DNA of 64,000 bases from Moringa oleifera (GCA_021397835.1 JAJFZO010000165.1:2108001-2172000); one strand, 5' to 3'. Counted from the first letter of the stretch, positions 39,201 to 51,419 are shown. The notes: generated by a model from the sequence alone, not told the origin. Translations and numbers: made by a program.

Positions 39201-39525
39201 CTGGACTGGCTTTGATAAGTACGAACTATATATATCATGGAATCATAGAAGAAATTATAGAGATCGATATCCTGGTATACTAGTGAAATCGAATTGAATC
39301 TTCGGATGATCCATTCAAAGATGATATGACATAATAGTTACATCTTGTCTCTTCTGATGATCAGATTGCAGATAATTTGAGAGATGCCAATGATCAAGGT
39401 CAAAAGATTCAACTTAAGGAAGATTCAATTCAATTAGTAGATGAAGAAGAAGAAGTATCACTTGATAGTGAAGAGTCCAATAGTGAAGATGAAACTTTTG
39501 TGAATAACATTATTGATAGTGACTG
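36229..39525 (+). pseudogene. TNPD-like CACTA transposase, degraded
   Basis: Domains appear in the family's usual order. A transposase-associated domain (about 36229-36460) has WMYNTRT, LPCVKCKC and the HLYRKGF motif. The Transposase_21 (PF02992) core is at about 36690-37510: YNVTMACIHELITLFK, NFYHTKKL, CPTGCMLYY with the C..CG zinc-like motif CRFCG, then DVFLQPLLEDLKLLWDYGV and the GRLGCPVCM..FYLKHG..CYF block. A DUF4218-like region (about 38110-38600) has FFRDLC, FDVMEHLPMHLVYEA and YRWIYLFERY-type residues. A DUF4216-like region (39071-39283) has VNGYNFHT and the run YHGIIEEIIEI. An acidic tail (about 39440-39525) ends at a stop. Frameshifts and stops split it into fragments of 60-100 codons. 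This protein would cut at the CACTA ends; it acts in the nucleus. Confidence 0.92.
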
Positions 39526-39639
39526 ATTATGGAGGTCTATGATTAAAATATGTTACAAATTAGATTTACACCCATTTTTCAATTTTCTCACTAAACATGC
39601 TTTGTTCATTACCCATAAATGTCAAAGAGATAGGGACAT

Positions 39640-41875
39640 GGTGCTTGTGGTGTTAGAGGCAATGGCAGAAGATCTTACACATTAGGACACATCTTCTACA
39701 ACTCAAGTGTCATCACCTTTTGCTCAAACACAATCTCTTTCAGTTTAAAGACCATCATTCCCAGCCTATAGAATGTCTTCCTAGGTTGATGTTGCATTGC
39801 CTCCAGTTCATAAAACATCACCTGCATGTCATGCACCATCATCTTGACCATCATCATCTAACCATGTACCATTACCTAGAGATGCTTAATTTGCATGCCA
39901 TCGACTGAGTCGACCTATGCAATCAAAAATAGTAGGTTATACATTCTGCTCATGGGAAAAGAATATGATAACTTATCTTTTTTGTCATGCTATGCTTATC
40001 TTAATATTACCTATTGTGTTCTAATTCTTATATGATTTGCAAGTTGTTGCCTACATCTAGGAAAATTGCCATTTTTTTTTTTGGAATCATCAAGTCAAAA
40101 TTTGATCAGCCATGGATTGGATGGCATGAAGTTCCACTAAGGTTTAAGACTTGTGGTGGATCAAATTTTAGGTGATATGTATAACATGTTGTTCAATTTA
40201 CAAAATTAATTTTCTTACAGTCATAGTTAGTTTACGTGCTTAACTAACTAATTTGAGGTCTATATTATTGTAAAAAAAAATGTAAATGGGATCCATTTAT
40301 GAATGTTGTTGTTAGAAGGGTCTGGAGGTCTAAATTTGCAAAGGTCCTCCGATCGAGTCTTGCGTCGATTCAAACTAAGAAGTTAAAGGGAACATGGATG
40401 CAACCATCCATTTGAGAAGCATTGTTTGCTAAGTGGAAAATAGACCCAACCTTTCAAGCTACATCATAGAGGAATAAAAATAATCGATCTCTTAACGAAG
40501 CCATTGTGCATCGAGGCTATTTCCATTTCTGGGCATAGAAGACGAATGACAATTTTTTAATTCAATTAATTATTTTCATGTCATTATAATATATTTAGTT
40601 ACACTTAACAAGTTTTTATTTTTTATTTGTTAACTATTAGGCTAAGGAGCTTGGAAAGGATCCTAACATGCCAGAATTTTTTCAAAACTTAAATCATATT
40701 TAGGAGACTGGTACATGGGCCACACAAAGAGTTACATGAATTTATATGAGTACTTAGAGTTGAATATATTTGTCTTTTTCTATTGCATTTTCTTGTCAAT
40801 TTGATTCTTATATTTTTTTTTTTTGAAGCATATCTTATGAGTGTAGCACCACTTCATTACTTTTGTTAGCAACAAACGTCACTTTTGTGTATCATCTTCT
40901 TATGAAATTAGGCCAGGTTAATTTTTTATCATAGATCTCACTATATTTTTATGCATATATTGTGAACTTGCCATTAGTTTTATGTAGTTATGTTAAACAT
41001 GATATATGTTACTAGTTTATTAGATGGTACAACCATATATGCTGAGTATCTCAGTTAAATTTTCGTTTACTTTTTTTTCTAATTTTTATATTTAGATTCC
41101 ATTACTTTTTGTTATTAATATTTTTTCCTTAGGTTTTTAAAAATTTCTAATGCATTTTGATTAATTAATTCACTATTTCTGTGATGTGATTTTATTGATA
41201 CATAAGAATTTGTTTATCTTACTTTACTATGTTTCTTTTTTTTTTTTTTTGTTAATTATGTGCAGGCTGGTATTGAGAGAGGACACCATCGCCTCATGAT
41301 CATCTGTTGATGATTCCACCATCTTTTTTGAAGCTGCAGGTCAAAAGAATAAGAGGGGTTGGGCATTTGGATTTAGACCAGAGGTAGCCTTTTATTAAGC
41401 ATCAAACTTTGGTTCTTAATCTTCACATGGCCCATCCAATGTCATGATGCAATAGATGATGTTTCGTTTTCAAGATATGCAAGGAAAATTAGATAGGGAA
41501 CATGTAGAAATGGAAGAACGATTAGTAAGAGAACGTGTAGAGATAGAAGATAAATGGAAAAGAAAACGTGCTATAAGAGATGCAAAAAAAAGAGATAGAA
41601 GAACGATTACAAAAAGAACATGATTTGATGGAGACTTAACAAAGAGATTTGAGAGAAGGGATGAAAAGACAAATGAAAATAAGGGACCAAAGAGAAAATA
41701 AACTCATAATGAAATGGCCTCAACGAAGAAGCTTCTGAATAGACTTGTTAGACAAATGAGTTCACAGCAAGGTACTTTAGGTCAGCATGGTGCTTCTTCT
41801 AGTCTAGTTAATGATGATGGCAATGGTGATGATGATGACGATGGTAATGGTGCTGATCCTATAGAGAATGATTAG
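39640..41875 (+). pseudogene. Second CACTA protein (Transposase_24/PF03004 type), degraded
   Basis: It follows the transposase on the same strand. A Ser/Pro/His-rich N-terminal stretch (about 39690-39910) leads to IIKSKFDQPWIGWHEVPLRF (about 40080-40145), then, after a possible intron, WDPFMNVVVRRVWRSKF and SLASIQTKKLKG. The hallmark SLNEAIVHRGYFHFWA region (about 40490-40540; family form ..GG.I....HA) is followed by AKELGKDPNMPEFF (about 40640). The C-terminus (41450-41875) is a charged coiled coil rich in Glu, Arg and Lys, ending in an acidic Asp-rich tail (DDDDDGNGAD) at a stop. In En/Spm the accessory protein TNPA binds subterminal repeats; whether this one does is inference. Stops and at least one lost frame inactivate it. 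Confidence 0.85.
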
Positions 41876-42180
41876 TTTTTTTTTTTTAATTTTCATTTGA
41901 TCAGTGGGATTAAGTATTTTATTTAAGCATAGTGTGTATTTAACATTATATATGATAATTTCATTGTTAATGTGACTTTGACATGCTTTTATTTGTTTTG
42001 TAAATTTTATTTTATGAAAATAAGTATTTATTAATTTAATTAATTTTAAAAATATATATTTATTGATTTTTATAACTTTCATTGAATATATATTTTGATA
42101 TGAATTAAACAAAATAAAAAAATAAACAATTTATTTAATTATTACATTAAAAAAATTCAATAAATTTATTAATTAAAAAT

Positions 42181-42925
42181 TTTGTGGCAACCTAAATATT
42201 ACTACGGAATTATTGTTATGTTAACAAAAGATTAGTTATCATGGATTTCATTCCGTGGCAACAAGGGATCAATTGCTACGAAGTTTTTTTGTGGCAAACG
42301 AAACCTATTGCCGCAGAAGATATTCCATGCAAAAGAAATCAATTGCCATAGAATATCTTCCGTGGCAAAAGATATGAATTTCCATGGAAACTCTTCTGTG
42401 GTAAAAGATATGAATTGCCCCAAAAACTCTTCCATGGCAAAATATATTAATTGCCACGGAATGTGTTCCATGGCATAAGAAAAACATTTGTCACGGAATA
42501 TCTATCATGGCGAAAAAAACCAATTACCATGAAATTTTTTTCATAGCAATAAGAGATTAATTCATGAAATATTTTTGTTGCAAAAAAAATTAATTGCAGC
42601 GAAAATGTTCCGTGATAACAAAAATAATTGCTATGAAATTTTTCTGTGACAACTAAAAAATTTGCCACAAAAATGATTCCGTACAAAAGTAAACATATTT
42701 TCACGAAAATATTTCTGTGGTAACTTATTTATTAATTAATTAATTAAAAAAATTAGTAATATAATAATATTAAATATTTTCCACAAACATTCTATGAGAT
42801 GTCATTAGAAAATTGTCACGGAAGTAAATTTCGTGAGAAAATCAACATTTTAATGTACATAATTCTCAGGGAAATGAGTCCCTAAGAATTTTCGTGGAAA
42901 GACACATTCTCACAGAAATTATTCA
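42181..42925. repeat. CACTA right subterminal inverted-repeat cluster
   Basis: About 740 bp of tandemly arranged small hairpins: ATTGCCACGGAA, a short spacer and TTCCGTGGCAA, repeated with a spacing of roughly 50-70 bp (clear copies around 42250, 42300, 42350, 42400, 42450 and 42500). The repetition produces minus-strand ORFs full of ATEDILWQ-like repeats, which are artefacts. These are the probable accessory-protein binding sites, matching the left-end cluster. Confidence 0.9.
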
Positions 42926-42959
42926 TTTTCCCATAATTTTTTCGTGGGAAAATAATAAA

Positions 42960-42971
42960 TATCTTGTAGCA
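42960..42971 (-). repeat. CACTA right terminal inverted repeat
   Basis: ATCTTGTAGCA at the right edge pairs with CACTACAAGA at the left apart from the two terminal bases, where TG has become CA by two transitions. GCAC follows the core here and also precedes TACAAGA on the left, which makes the exact edge ambiguous by a few bases. Confidence 0.8.
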
Positions 42972-45236
42972 CAAGAAGTAAGTGGGGAGGGAAATGAAAG
43001 AGTAGTCTATCGCATTGCTTTTTGGGGATAAAATCATCCATTTTGCTCTAATACTATTTCAATTAGGTTAACTAGAGTCAAGATAGGGTGCTAAAGGTAA
43101 TCTTATAAGACCAATCTCTATCCTATCAAATTCTTCCTAAATAAAGAACAAAATAAAGTAAATCAGCAATCTTATAGAAGGAAAGAAATAAAGTAAATCA
43201 GCAATCTTACAGGCCCAAGAACGGCATTCTTTTTGATCTTCTTTGGTGTGTGGGTTAAAAAAGCAAATGCATTTGATTAGCATTCTTTTAGATGTTGTCA
43301 TGTAAAGACATGCTTTTCGAAGTCTAGTAGCTTATGATCCAATCTTAGTAGGTTTCAAGTAAACCGTATTCATAGAGGTCCTTCTAGTGATTTCTTTCAG
43401 TGGTCGCATCCATAGTGAAGAAAGAAGGTAATCTTTCCACGCTGGTGCTTTTTACTAGGATAGGTTCAACTACTAGCTTTTACCTATAGTCCCATCCGTA
43501 CTTTTCTAAAATGTTACTATCCTATTGGGCAGCATGAGATAAGATTTGTATGAAGGAGATCTCGTTTGATTGATTGACTCTATTAACTCTAAATCTTGAT
43601 TTCACAATCATAGGTTTGAAGGAAATTTCATTCTTTAACCTTTTCTTAGTCCCGCTACTTCATGACCTGCGATATCAAGGACAAATATAGGTACTCACTT
43701 TGATTTGCTCAAAACCTTACCTGGGATATTTAGCTTGAAAATCTGTAGTTCATAACAGGATTTAAAAGCAAAGTTAGTTTGGTGTTAAGGATTCATCCCC
43801 CTCTAATTCATATTATTTTTTCCCATCAAGTCATTTCATCATTGCTTCCTTGCATGCCGCTTTGTTAATAGCAAGTAAAACTTTCCTTTTCAAGCCAACC
43901 CTAGGTTGGAATGAGACTTTCTTTGAGCTACTGGGGAGCTACTTTTTATTCTAGATATTCTCATTGCATTCAAACGAATGCTTAATCCCTCTACAATTGC
44001 CTGGAATTCATGAAAAAGTGACTTCATTCGCTTATCTAGTTTGCATTCTATTCCAACTTTCTTGACTAACTACTAAGCTTTTTAGGTTCATTACTCTAGC
44101 TAAACTTGGGTTTCCTTACAAAGTCTTTCTTAATTGGCCTTATCCACCCGTACTATTACTAGATTAAGCATCAGAACCGAACTAAAGCTCCTTCCATTAG
44201 AAATTTCACCTAAGCTTGAAAGTAATGCGGATTAGCACAAAAAAGTCTGGCAAGAAAGTATTTTATTTGAAGAATTGAACAAAACTTAAATTTCTGTAAA
44301 TCATTAAAATGGCACTTTCTTTAAAGAAAAAAGGTCTCTCGCACTGGTTCAAAGCCCTATTTTAGATAAGAAAAATCCTGTTTCATTCAGGTTTTCTATT
44401 TTGAAATTCCTTATCTTCATTGCAGGAAACAACTAACCTAAGTTCATATGGATTAGCAAGAACCAATTAGGAATAAAACTTAATGTTGCGAGCTCTAAAA
44501 GTGATCTTAGAAGGCCCACGAATGAGCAAAGATTCGAATTCGAGACTGGTAGACAAAGGACTCGTGCGAGCATGAACCAAGGGAAGGTACCAAGTTGAAC
44601 TGTACAAATCTCATAGGTTAGTGTCTGCTCAGTCTCTATTAGTAGCTTTCATAGGATTTAGGTCTTTTCTACCTTCATGACTTTACTTTTAGACTTCAAC
44701 AATTGATTGGGTGATTGCTCGATCGAGATCGAGATCAAGGATGTTGTTCTAATAAAAGATAAATTATAGTGAAGAAAGTATCTGTTAAATAAATCTATAT
44801 GGCAAGTGGATATTCGACAAGTTAAGGACATAAGAGACAAGACTCCAGGCACATGGCTTTTAGGAGAATAACTCTCCCCAAAGAGCATTGAATGATTTTC
44901 GCTCTAATTGGACTTGAATTGGGATCCGTCATATTGAAGGTATTTGCTCTCGAATGTAAGGCAATCACGTCTTTAATTCTTCACTCTTAAGATCTTGTCA
45001 AAAGAAGTAGTTGAAAGCAGAAGACGAATCAAACAAGGCCATAGGTTAACGACAGTTAGCTCTCTTTGAGCCTATGGGTTAATCAATGGTTTAAAAATCT
45101 AAGAAAGCACATGCAAGCTATAAAACCAGTCCAAACCTTCTTTTTGAATGCAAGTCAATTTCCTTAAATATATGACATCTCAATTAGGAAAAAAATATCT
45201 CACCTATATGTAAAAGCTTGTAAGTTATTTTAAATA
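42972..45236. other. Organelle-like spacer between CACTA and gypsy elements
   Basis: No gene seen. It includes a 35-bp tandem duplication (AAATAAAGTAAATCAGCAATCTTA at 43151 and 43186). The character is the same as the spacers left of the CACTA element, so it is probably the same invaded segment. Confidence 0.45.
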
Positions 45237-45753
45237 TAATAAGGATAAATTTGATTTAATTTTGAGAAACCTATAATTCACTAGGCCCAATTTGGGTATG
45301 CTCCTCTAAAAAGTCTCATCGAACCATAAATTTAAAGGATCACGACAAATGTCAGAAAGAGTAACAATAGACACGTTGTCGGTGTTAGAATAACAGCAAC
45401 AGAGTTAATGAAAAGTTAACACAGTTGCAGGCCGACAGCTCGAAGAGAGAGAAAATAGGGAAACAACCCACAGGCAATTCAGTATTTCATATGTCAATGC
45501 GAAAACAGGTCATCTTCTTGATGAAACGACAAGAATACCTTTCTAGCAAGTATATTTAGCAAACCCATAGGTATATTCTAAAAATTCTGGCCATTTTTCA
45601 CCATTTTAAACCCTATTTCCTCCAAGAACTAACTTGATTGTTGGATATCTTGGTCGCCCAACGATTCCCCTTTGATTATGTCTTCATTTTGCAGATTCTT
45701 CAGCAAAACATCTATATTTTGCACTCACTCGAAGATTTTATTCCCACATATCA
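45237..45753 (+). repeat. Gypsy 5' LTR
   Basis: It begins TAATAAGGATAAATTTGAT (TGATAAGG in the 3' copy) and ends ACATATCA. It aligns over its full length with 54864-55386, with shared words such as GAACCATAAAnTTAAAGGATCA-like sequence, CAACAGAGTTAA and TTTTGCAGATTC. Confidence 0.93.
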
Positions 45754-45785
45754 ACATTATTTTGCGCTTCTGTAGGACTTTGCGA
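45754..45785 (+). promoter_or_regulatory. Degraded primer binding region after the gypsy 5' LTR
   Basis: ACATTATTTTGCGCTTCTGT sits directly after the LTR, where Tat elements usually have a TGGCGCC-type primer site followed by GTCTGTGGGA. Substitutions have worn it. Confidence 0.6.
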
Positions 45786-45948
45786 TTAAAAAGCCATCAC
45801 TTTTTACCGATCATCACCAGTACTTTGGTCAAAAATGTCTCCCTAGACATGATCATCCAACCAAGTGGCTGATAGATAACCAAAACCTCAATTTCTTCGT
45901 CAAGTAACCTGTCAACTACCTAAGTTAGTCACTCGCCTTGCCATTAGT

Positions 45949-47500
45949 CATGGCGCAACTAACCAGATGTCCACTCCCCGTTGCTTTTGGCTGTAATTAC
46001 CATGGCATTATATCCACCACATGTTGCAATAATAACTCCCTATGCTGGCACATCTTCCCAAGTGGTCCCCTTATCAATGGTGAGCCTCATAGGAACGTTT
46101 CCCTATGCTACCCTACCAACACGTATGACATCACTTTACGCCTATATCCCTGTTATCCAAACTTTTCCACCTGTAAGTCTTTCTAACCTCTAAGCACGTC
46201 CTTAAATAGATGCATTAACGACCTTGAGCCAATGCATGGACCAAATAACCAATATATTGAATGTATTGGTGCATCAACAAGTCTCACAAGGACGACAACA
46301 TCATCCTTAATCGTCTGTCCATCAACCCCCTGCTTGTATGCCACATGAAGCTATCAATAAGGTAGTTCAAAACAACTATGAGCTGGAATATAAGGACAAG
46401 GAGGAAGAGGCCACCAAACAAGCAAAAAGGAAAAAAGTAGCTGACGAGTGCTCTTATAATCTCGACATCCAAGAGAGGAAGAGATCGGCGAACTAAAAAG
46501 GCAAGTATTTTCTTATAAACGCCTAAATGCAAAGAAATGACATTCATGACACAGAATAACAGTAAGCAACAAGATGCCTATTGGCGGCAAAGATTCTTCT
46601 TGAACCTGTGCATTCCAAATTCAAGCCACTCCAAATAGACAATTTTGATGGTTTGACAAATCTGCGGGACTTCATTGAATGGTTTATGATAATAGCGAAC
46701 CTTTAAGGGTTATCAGACACCATGAAGTGCAAAGCATTCCTAGTTTCATTAGTGAAGGCAGTTAAAGAATGGTATAACTCTCTCCCTCTTAGTTTTATTA
46801 AATCATTTAATTCCTTTGGGCAGCTATTCCTATGCACTTCGCGAGTAATATGGTCAAGAAACAAGAAACAACCAATTTGTTTTGAGTTAGACATAACCAA
46901 GGGAGTCACTATGATATTATATGAAGAGGTTCCCTGTTGCTACCTTAAAGGTGAAGGCCCTAAATTAGTCAATAGGGGTCTCAGCTATCAGTGAAGGAAT
47001 CTTGGTGAGAGCATTCCAAATGCACTTAGCAGGAACACGCAAAAAAGACTAGAAGAATTGTTATTGAAAGCGAAAAAGTACATTAAATGAAGAATAAAAA
47101 AAAAAGAGAAAGATTAAGATCCAACAACAGATGCTAAATGTTGCAAAAGCTAAGGCAGAATAGACGAAGAATGCCCTTGTTTCTCCTCAGAAGAACACAG
47201 AAAAGAAAAAAAAAAAAAGGGACAGAAATTCTCAAGGGAAAAGCCCATAAGGAAATCATAGGACTAATGATGATGCATATCCTCATAAAAATAAAAAATA
47301 ACCCCCAGACGAGGTAGCTAGAAAGCATGCATTCAAACCTAGAAAAAAGAAACCATAAAAAATATTGCCAATTCCACCAGGACCATGGGCACAATATAAA
47401 AGAGTGTCAACAATTAAAAGAATAGATGGAGGAGTTAGTACAAAGAGGGCGGCTTTTGAGCTTTGTTAATAAACTTAGAAGTAGGAGCCTTAAGCTAATG
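45949..47500 (+). pseudogene. Gypsy (Tat) gag relic with zinc knuckle
   Basis: The N-terminal part (to about 46200) is Pro/Thr-rich. A charged coiled-coil stretch follows (about 46340-46500, with ELEYKDKEEEATKQAKRKK). The conserved retroviral-type gag region starts near 46620 with IDNFDGLTNLRDFIEWF, then MKCKAFLVSLVKAVKEWYNSLP in the open stretch 46722-46994. A zinc-knuckle-like motif of the Tat form, [12 protein letters not shown], is legible at about 47365-47420 and is followed by MEELVQRGRL. Frames shift several times. The start is the first plausible ATG after the leader and is uncertain. Gag would build the cytoplasmic virus-like particle. Confidence 0.87.
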
Positions 47501-47569
47501 TAAAGGGGGAGACAAAGAAAGGAACAAAAAGAAGAGCCCCCAACCCACTGGTATCAAAACATGCAAATT

Positions 47570-50500
47570 ATCAATGATGAGGATATATCCTTGATATCAA
47601 TCTAATTGCTGGTGGATTGGGCATAAATGTGAAAACAAGGGGACATGTGTTAAGAGGAGAAACCTCACCAGAAAGAAAGGCCTACGTAAGAAAAAGGGAA
47701 AAGTGCTACAAGGTTCAAAAGCGACCTCAAACAATGAATATTGTAAGTTTTTTCAATGTGAACTTAAAGGGGATATCACCTCACACCAAGATCCATTTTG
47801 GTCAGCATGAGAATGGCTAACAAAAATGTAAAATGCCTTTTAGTTGATAATGAAAGTTTAGCAAATATTCTATATTACCAACCCTTTGAAAGGAGTGGGA
47901 TTGCGTAAAAAAAGTTTGAGACCCTTCCACACTCTGTTAACGACCTTCGGAAGGTCAGATGTGCCTATAGAATGAGTAATCACTCTACTAGTTATTAGTG
48001 GAAAAATGCCAACAAAAAAGACTATGATGATTACTTTCCTAGTGGTAAAGACACCATCCGCATACAACGCCATAATCAGGCTACTGTGTTTGAATGCCTT
48101 ACAAGCTATAACATCCTCATATCATTTGGGAATGAAATTCTCCACTCCAAGCGAAGTGGTGACGGTAAAGGAAGACTAGCAGAGCGCACATCAATGTTAT
48201 CTAACTTCCCTGAGAGGCAAGCTTTAACTACCCTGTTAGATCACTTTGGCCCATAGAGACAAAAAGTTGATGGGTCAAGCCGAGGCCATGGAGTGACATA
48301 AAGAGGTACTAATTGTAGAAGAGTCTAACTAAATAAGTAGGATTGGTACAAACCTCGAAAGGCAAGAACGAGACCAACTAGTAAATTTTTTAAAAGTTAA
48401 TGTTGAAGTTTTTGCATGGACAATGGCAGACAAGCTAGTGATCGACCCTAAAGTAGCTATTTGTAACTTAAGTACTGTTAAACTCATTTAAGAAAAAAAG
48501 AGGGCTTTTTCATGGAAACTCCGTAGGTGATCAAATAAGAACTGGAGGTATTATTGCAAGTGGGATTCATTAGGGAATTGAGGTACCCGAAATGGTTGGC
48601 CAATGTCATCATGGTCAACAAGGCTAATGAAAAATAAAGGATATGCATAGATTTTACATATCTCAACAAAGTCTACCTACAGGACAACTACCCCATATCA
48701 AGGATCAATCAACTAGTCGATAACACCTCGGGCCATGAAATGTTGAGCTTCATGGATGCGTACTCTAGATAAAATCAAATTAGGATAAAATCTAAAGATG
48801 AGGAGAAAACCCTATTTTGTTACTGATGTGGGTACCTATTTTTACAAGGTAATGTTATTCGGTTTGAAAAACGTAGGGGCCATGTACTAGTGTCTCATCA
48901 ACTTAGTTTCCAACCAATAGTTAGGGAGAAACATTGAGGCTTACGTGGATGATCTTATTATCAAGAGTAAGAAAAAGCATGACCATACAAAAGATGTGGA
49001 GGAAACCTTTGCACTACTATGAAAGTATGACATGAAGCTAAACCTTAGTAGGTGTGCTTTTAGAGTGTCCTCGAGACAGTGCCTGGGGTTCATGGTGACA
49101 CAAAAGGGAATTGAGATTAATCCAAAAAAGGTCATAGTAGTCATTGACATGGAAGCACTAAGGAATATAAAAGAAGTCCAATCGTTTGTGAGAAGGCTAG
49201 TGGCCTTGAACTGTTTTATGTCTGAATCAATTAAGTAATGCCTCCTTTTTTTCAGAGTTCTTAAAGAAATAAAAGCTTTTTGGTGGACACCTAGCTGTCA
49301 GGAAACATTTAATTAACTCAAAGTTTATCTTTAAAACCCACCAGTGCTGACCAAGCCCGAGCTACATGAAGAGTTAAACATGTATTTGTCTATGACTAAA
49401 AAGGCATTCAGCACTGTTTTGTTAAGGGTAGAAAAAGGAGTCTAAAAGTCGATGTATTATGTTAGTAAGGTGTTGCAAGGACTAGAGACAAGGTACCCCA
49501 AGCTAGAAAAATTAGCCTTTCCCTTGGTCATTACAGTCAAGAAGTTACGATCGTACTTCTAAGTGCACCCTATCATCATTAACACAAATCAACAACTTCA
49601 TCAAATTCTTAGCAAGCCAAAAACCTCAAGAAGAATGGCAAAGTGGTCAATTAAGTTAGGACACTAATCCTTTACTGAAGCTAAGAACTCAAAGATGGAA
49701 AACCTTGAGGGAGAAACAAGTGCCCTCAATAAAAAAAAAAAAAGAAGAGAAAATCAAAAGAGTGACGAGGAATATGAATAGGAACCATGGCTTGATGATC
49801 TACGAGTAGAACAGGAAGTGAAGTTAACATCCCTTTAAAAGGTCTTGAAAGAGCGGAGCATCACTATGCAATCAAATTGGACTTATTAAAATCCAACAAT
49901 GAAGCTAAATATGAAGCCCTTCTTGCTGGACTATGATTGGTTAGAGAAATCTAGGTTGGTAAGATTAATATAAAAAGTCACTCCTAATTAGTAGTGAAAC
50001 ACGTACTAGGGGAGTATGAGACCAGGGAGAAAAGAATGGTAAGTATCTAGGACAAGTCAAGGAAGTATTAAAAAGTTTTCATAAGTGGCGAATCGAATAA
50101 ATCCAAAAGGAAGGTAACACACAAGCAAACGCATTATCTAAACCGAGACATTTAAATACTAGGCACGTCAAAGGCACTATGATGGAAGTACTAAAATGCC
50201 AAAGCATAAACGAGGAGTAAGTTTTGCCTGTATTAACCCAAGAAGATTGATTCCTAAAAGAAGCTGAGCTCTTGCAAAATAAAACTAAAGCGAAGGATTG
50301 AAGGCTAAGCTATAAAATTTGTGATCCTCGAGGATAAGCTCTACCAACCATTTTTCACACTACCATTCCTCCAATGTTTGGCTCTAGACAAGCAAGAAAT
50401 GCGATAAGTGCTAGTGACATGCCTTTTTGGTAAACGTGCCAACAACCTTGGTTAACCAGTAGTCATCCCATGGCCTTTTGCTTAATAGGGGATGGATTTG

Positions 50501-51290
50501 TTAGAATTATTTCCTACGGTCGTGGCTCAAAGAAAATTTGTAGTCATGGCCATCAATTACTTTACCAAGTGGGTGGAGGTGGAAGTGGAGGCTATCTTAA
50601 CCATAACGGTCCACAAAATGTGGGACTTCACTTGCAAATCAATCATTTGTAGATTTGGAATTCCAAGGGCCATTGTCGTTGATAAAACTTGCAAATAGGG
50701 TTATGATTCACAGCTGTAGGACACCCGTAAGCCAATGACCCAATGGAGGTCACCAACAGAACCATACTTTAGGCCCTAAAGATGAGATTAGATAATGCAA
50801 AAAGAGTATAGAGGAAGAGTTATAAAGTATCTTATAGGCTTATCAAACAATAAGCTGGACCGCCATAAGGGAGACGCCATTTTTATTGGCTTTTGGAACC
50901 GAGGCAATGGTGCCAATAGAGATAGGCATGATCTCGCACTGTGCAAGCATATGATAAAAATGTAAATGATGATGATTTATGGGCTAACATGAACTTATTG
51001 AAAGAACATAGAGAATAAGTCAAGATAAGAGTCGCAGCCTATCGGTAAAAAGTAGCTTGTCATCATAATTGAAAGGTCAAAGAAAGCGCATTCTCGGAGG
51101 GCTACCTGGTCATGTGAAGAGCTAGTGTGTCGAAGCCACAATAAGGTGTAGGAAAGCTTGCTCCCAATTTGAAAGGCCCATATCAAGGGAGAAAAATGAT
51201 AGGGGCAGGTATTTACAAGGCAGCTACCCTAGATGGCAGGGAGATACCAAGGACCTAGAGTGCGAAACACTTAAGAATGTATTACTAATG
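47570..51290 (+). pseudogene. Gypsy (Tat) pol relic: protease, RT, RNase H, archaeal RNase H, integrase
   Basis: Protease: INLIAGG-like (about 47600) and LVDNESLANILYYQPFE (about 47840), where the family has DSGSSADILYY. RT: LVNFLKVNVEVFAWT (48370), EMLSFMDAYS (48735) and the catalytic YVDD at about 48937, then RCAFRVSS..LGFMVT and the post-RT GIEINPKK. RNase H: about 49260-49660 with YYVSKVLQG and RYPKLEKLAFPLV. Archaeal-type RNase H: about 49865-50150 with SNNEAKYEALLAGL and VLGEYETR. Integrase: core about 50480-51010 with AINYFTKWVE and IICRFGIPRAIV, where the next catalytic Asp segment is broken; the C-terminus at about 51090-51290 has LKGPYQ and AKHLRMYY. Stops and frameshifts throughout; a polyprotein is impossible. 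Confidence 0.92.
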
Positions 51291-51419
51291 AAATTTGTGA
51301 TCCCATTGAGAAATCAATAAGCAAAAAGGTTCTTATCTTTTCACAGTGGTAATGATGAAAACATGAACACAAGAATTTGATAGACCAAGGTCGCAAAATA
51401 CCCGAGCCATAAATCGCAA

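Larger units (their letters stand above)
29402..42971 (+). mobile_element. CACTA (En/Spm) DNA transposon, about 13.6 kb, inactive
   Basis: The left end is CACTACAAGAAAATAGC, the signature of plant CACTA elements; the right end reads ATATCTTGTAGCA, matching the inverted TCTTGTAGTG except for the last two bases, both transitions. Inside both ends are clusters of short inverted motifs built on TTGCCACGG/CCGTGGCAA. The body encodes two degraded proteins in plus orientation: a TNPD-like transposase (36.2-39.5 kb) and a PF03004-type protein (39.6-41.9 kb). It is visibly more AT-rich than the flanking spacer. A clean 3-bp target duplication is not visible: TAG precedes the left end and CAA follows the right. 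Autonomous in design, dead by multiple stops and frameshifts. Confidence 0.93.

Noticed and set aside
42232..42704. Overlapping minus-strand ORFs with repeated ATEDILWQ-like sequence
   Set aside because: They come from the tandem hairpin motifs of the CACTA right end being read as codons; all are in repeat DNA with no start context or family.
44900..44990. Possible tRNA or rRNA-like fragment (GGACTTGAATTGGGATCC...)
   Set aside because: It has the look of a T-arm on the opposite strand, but no full cloverleaf or known organelle RNA could be matched.
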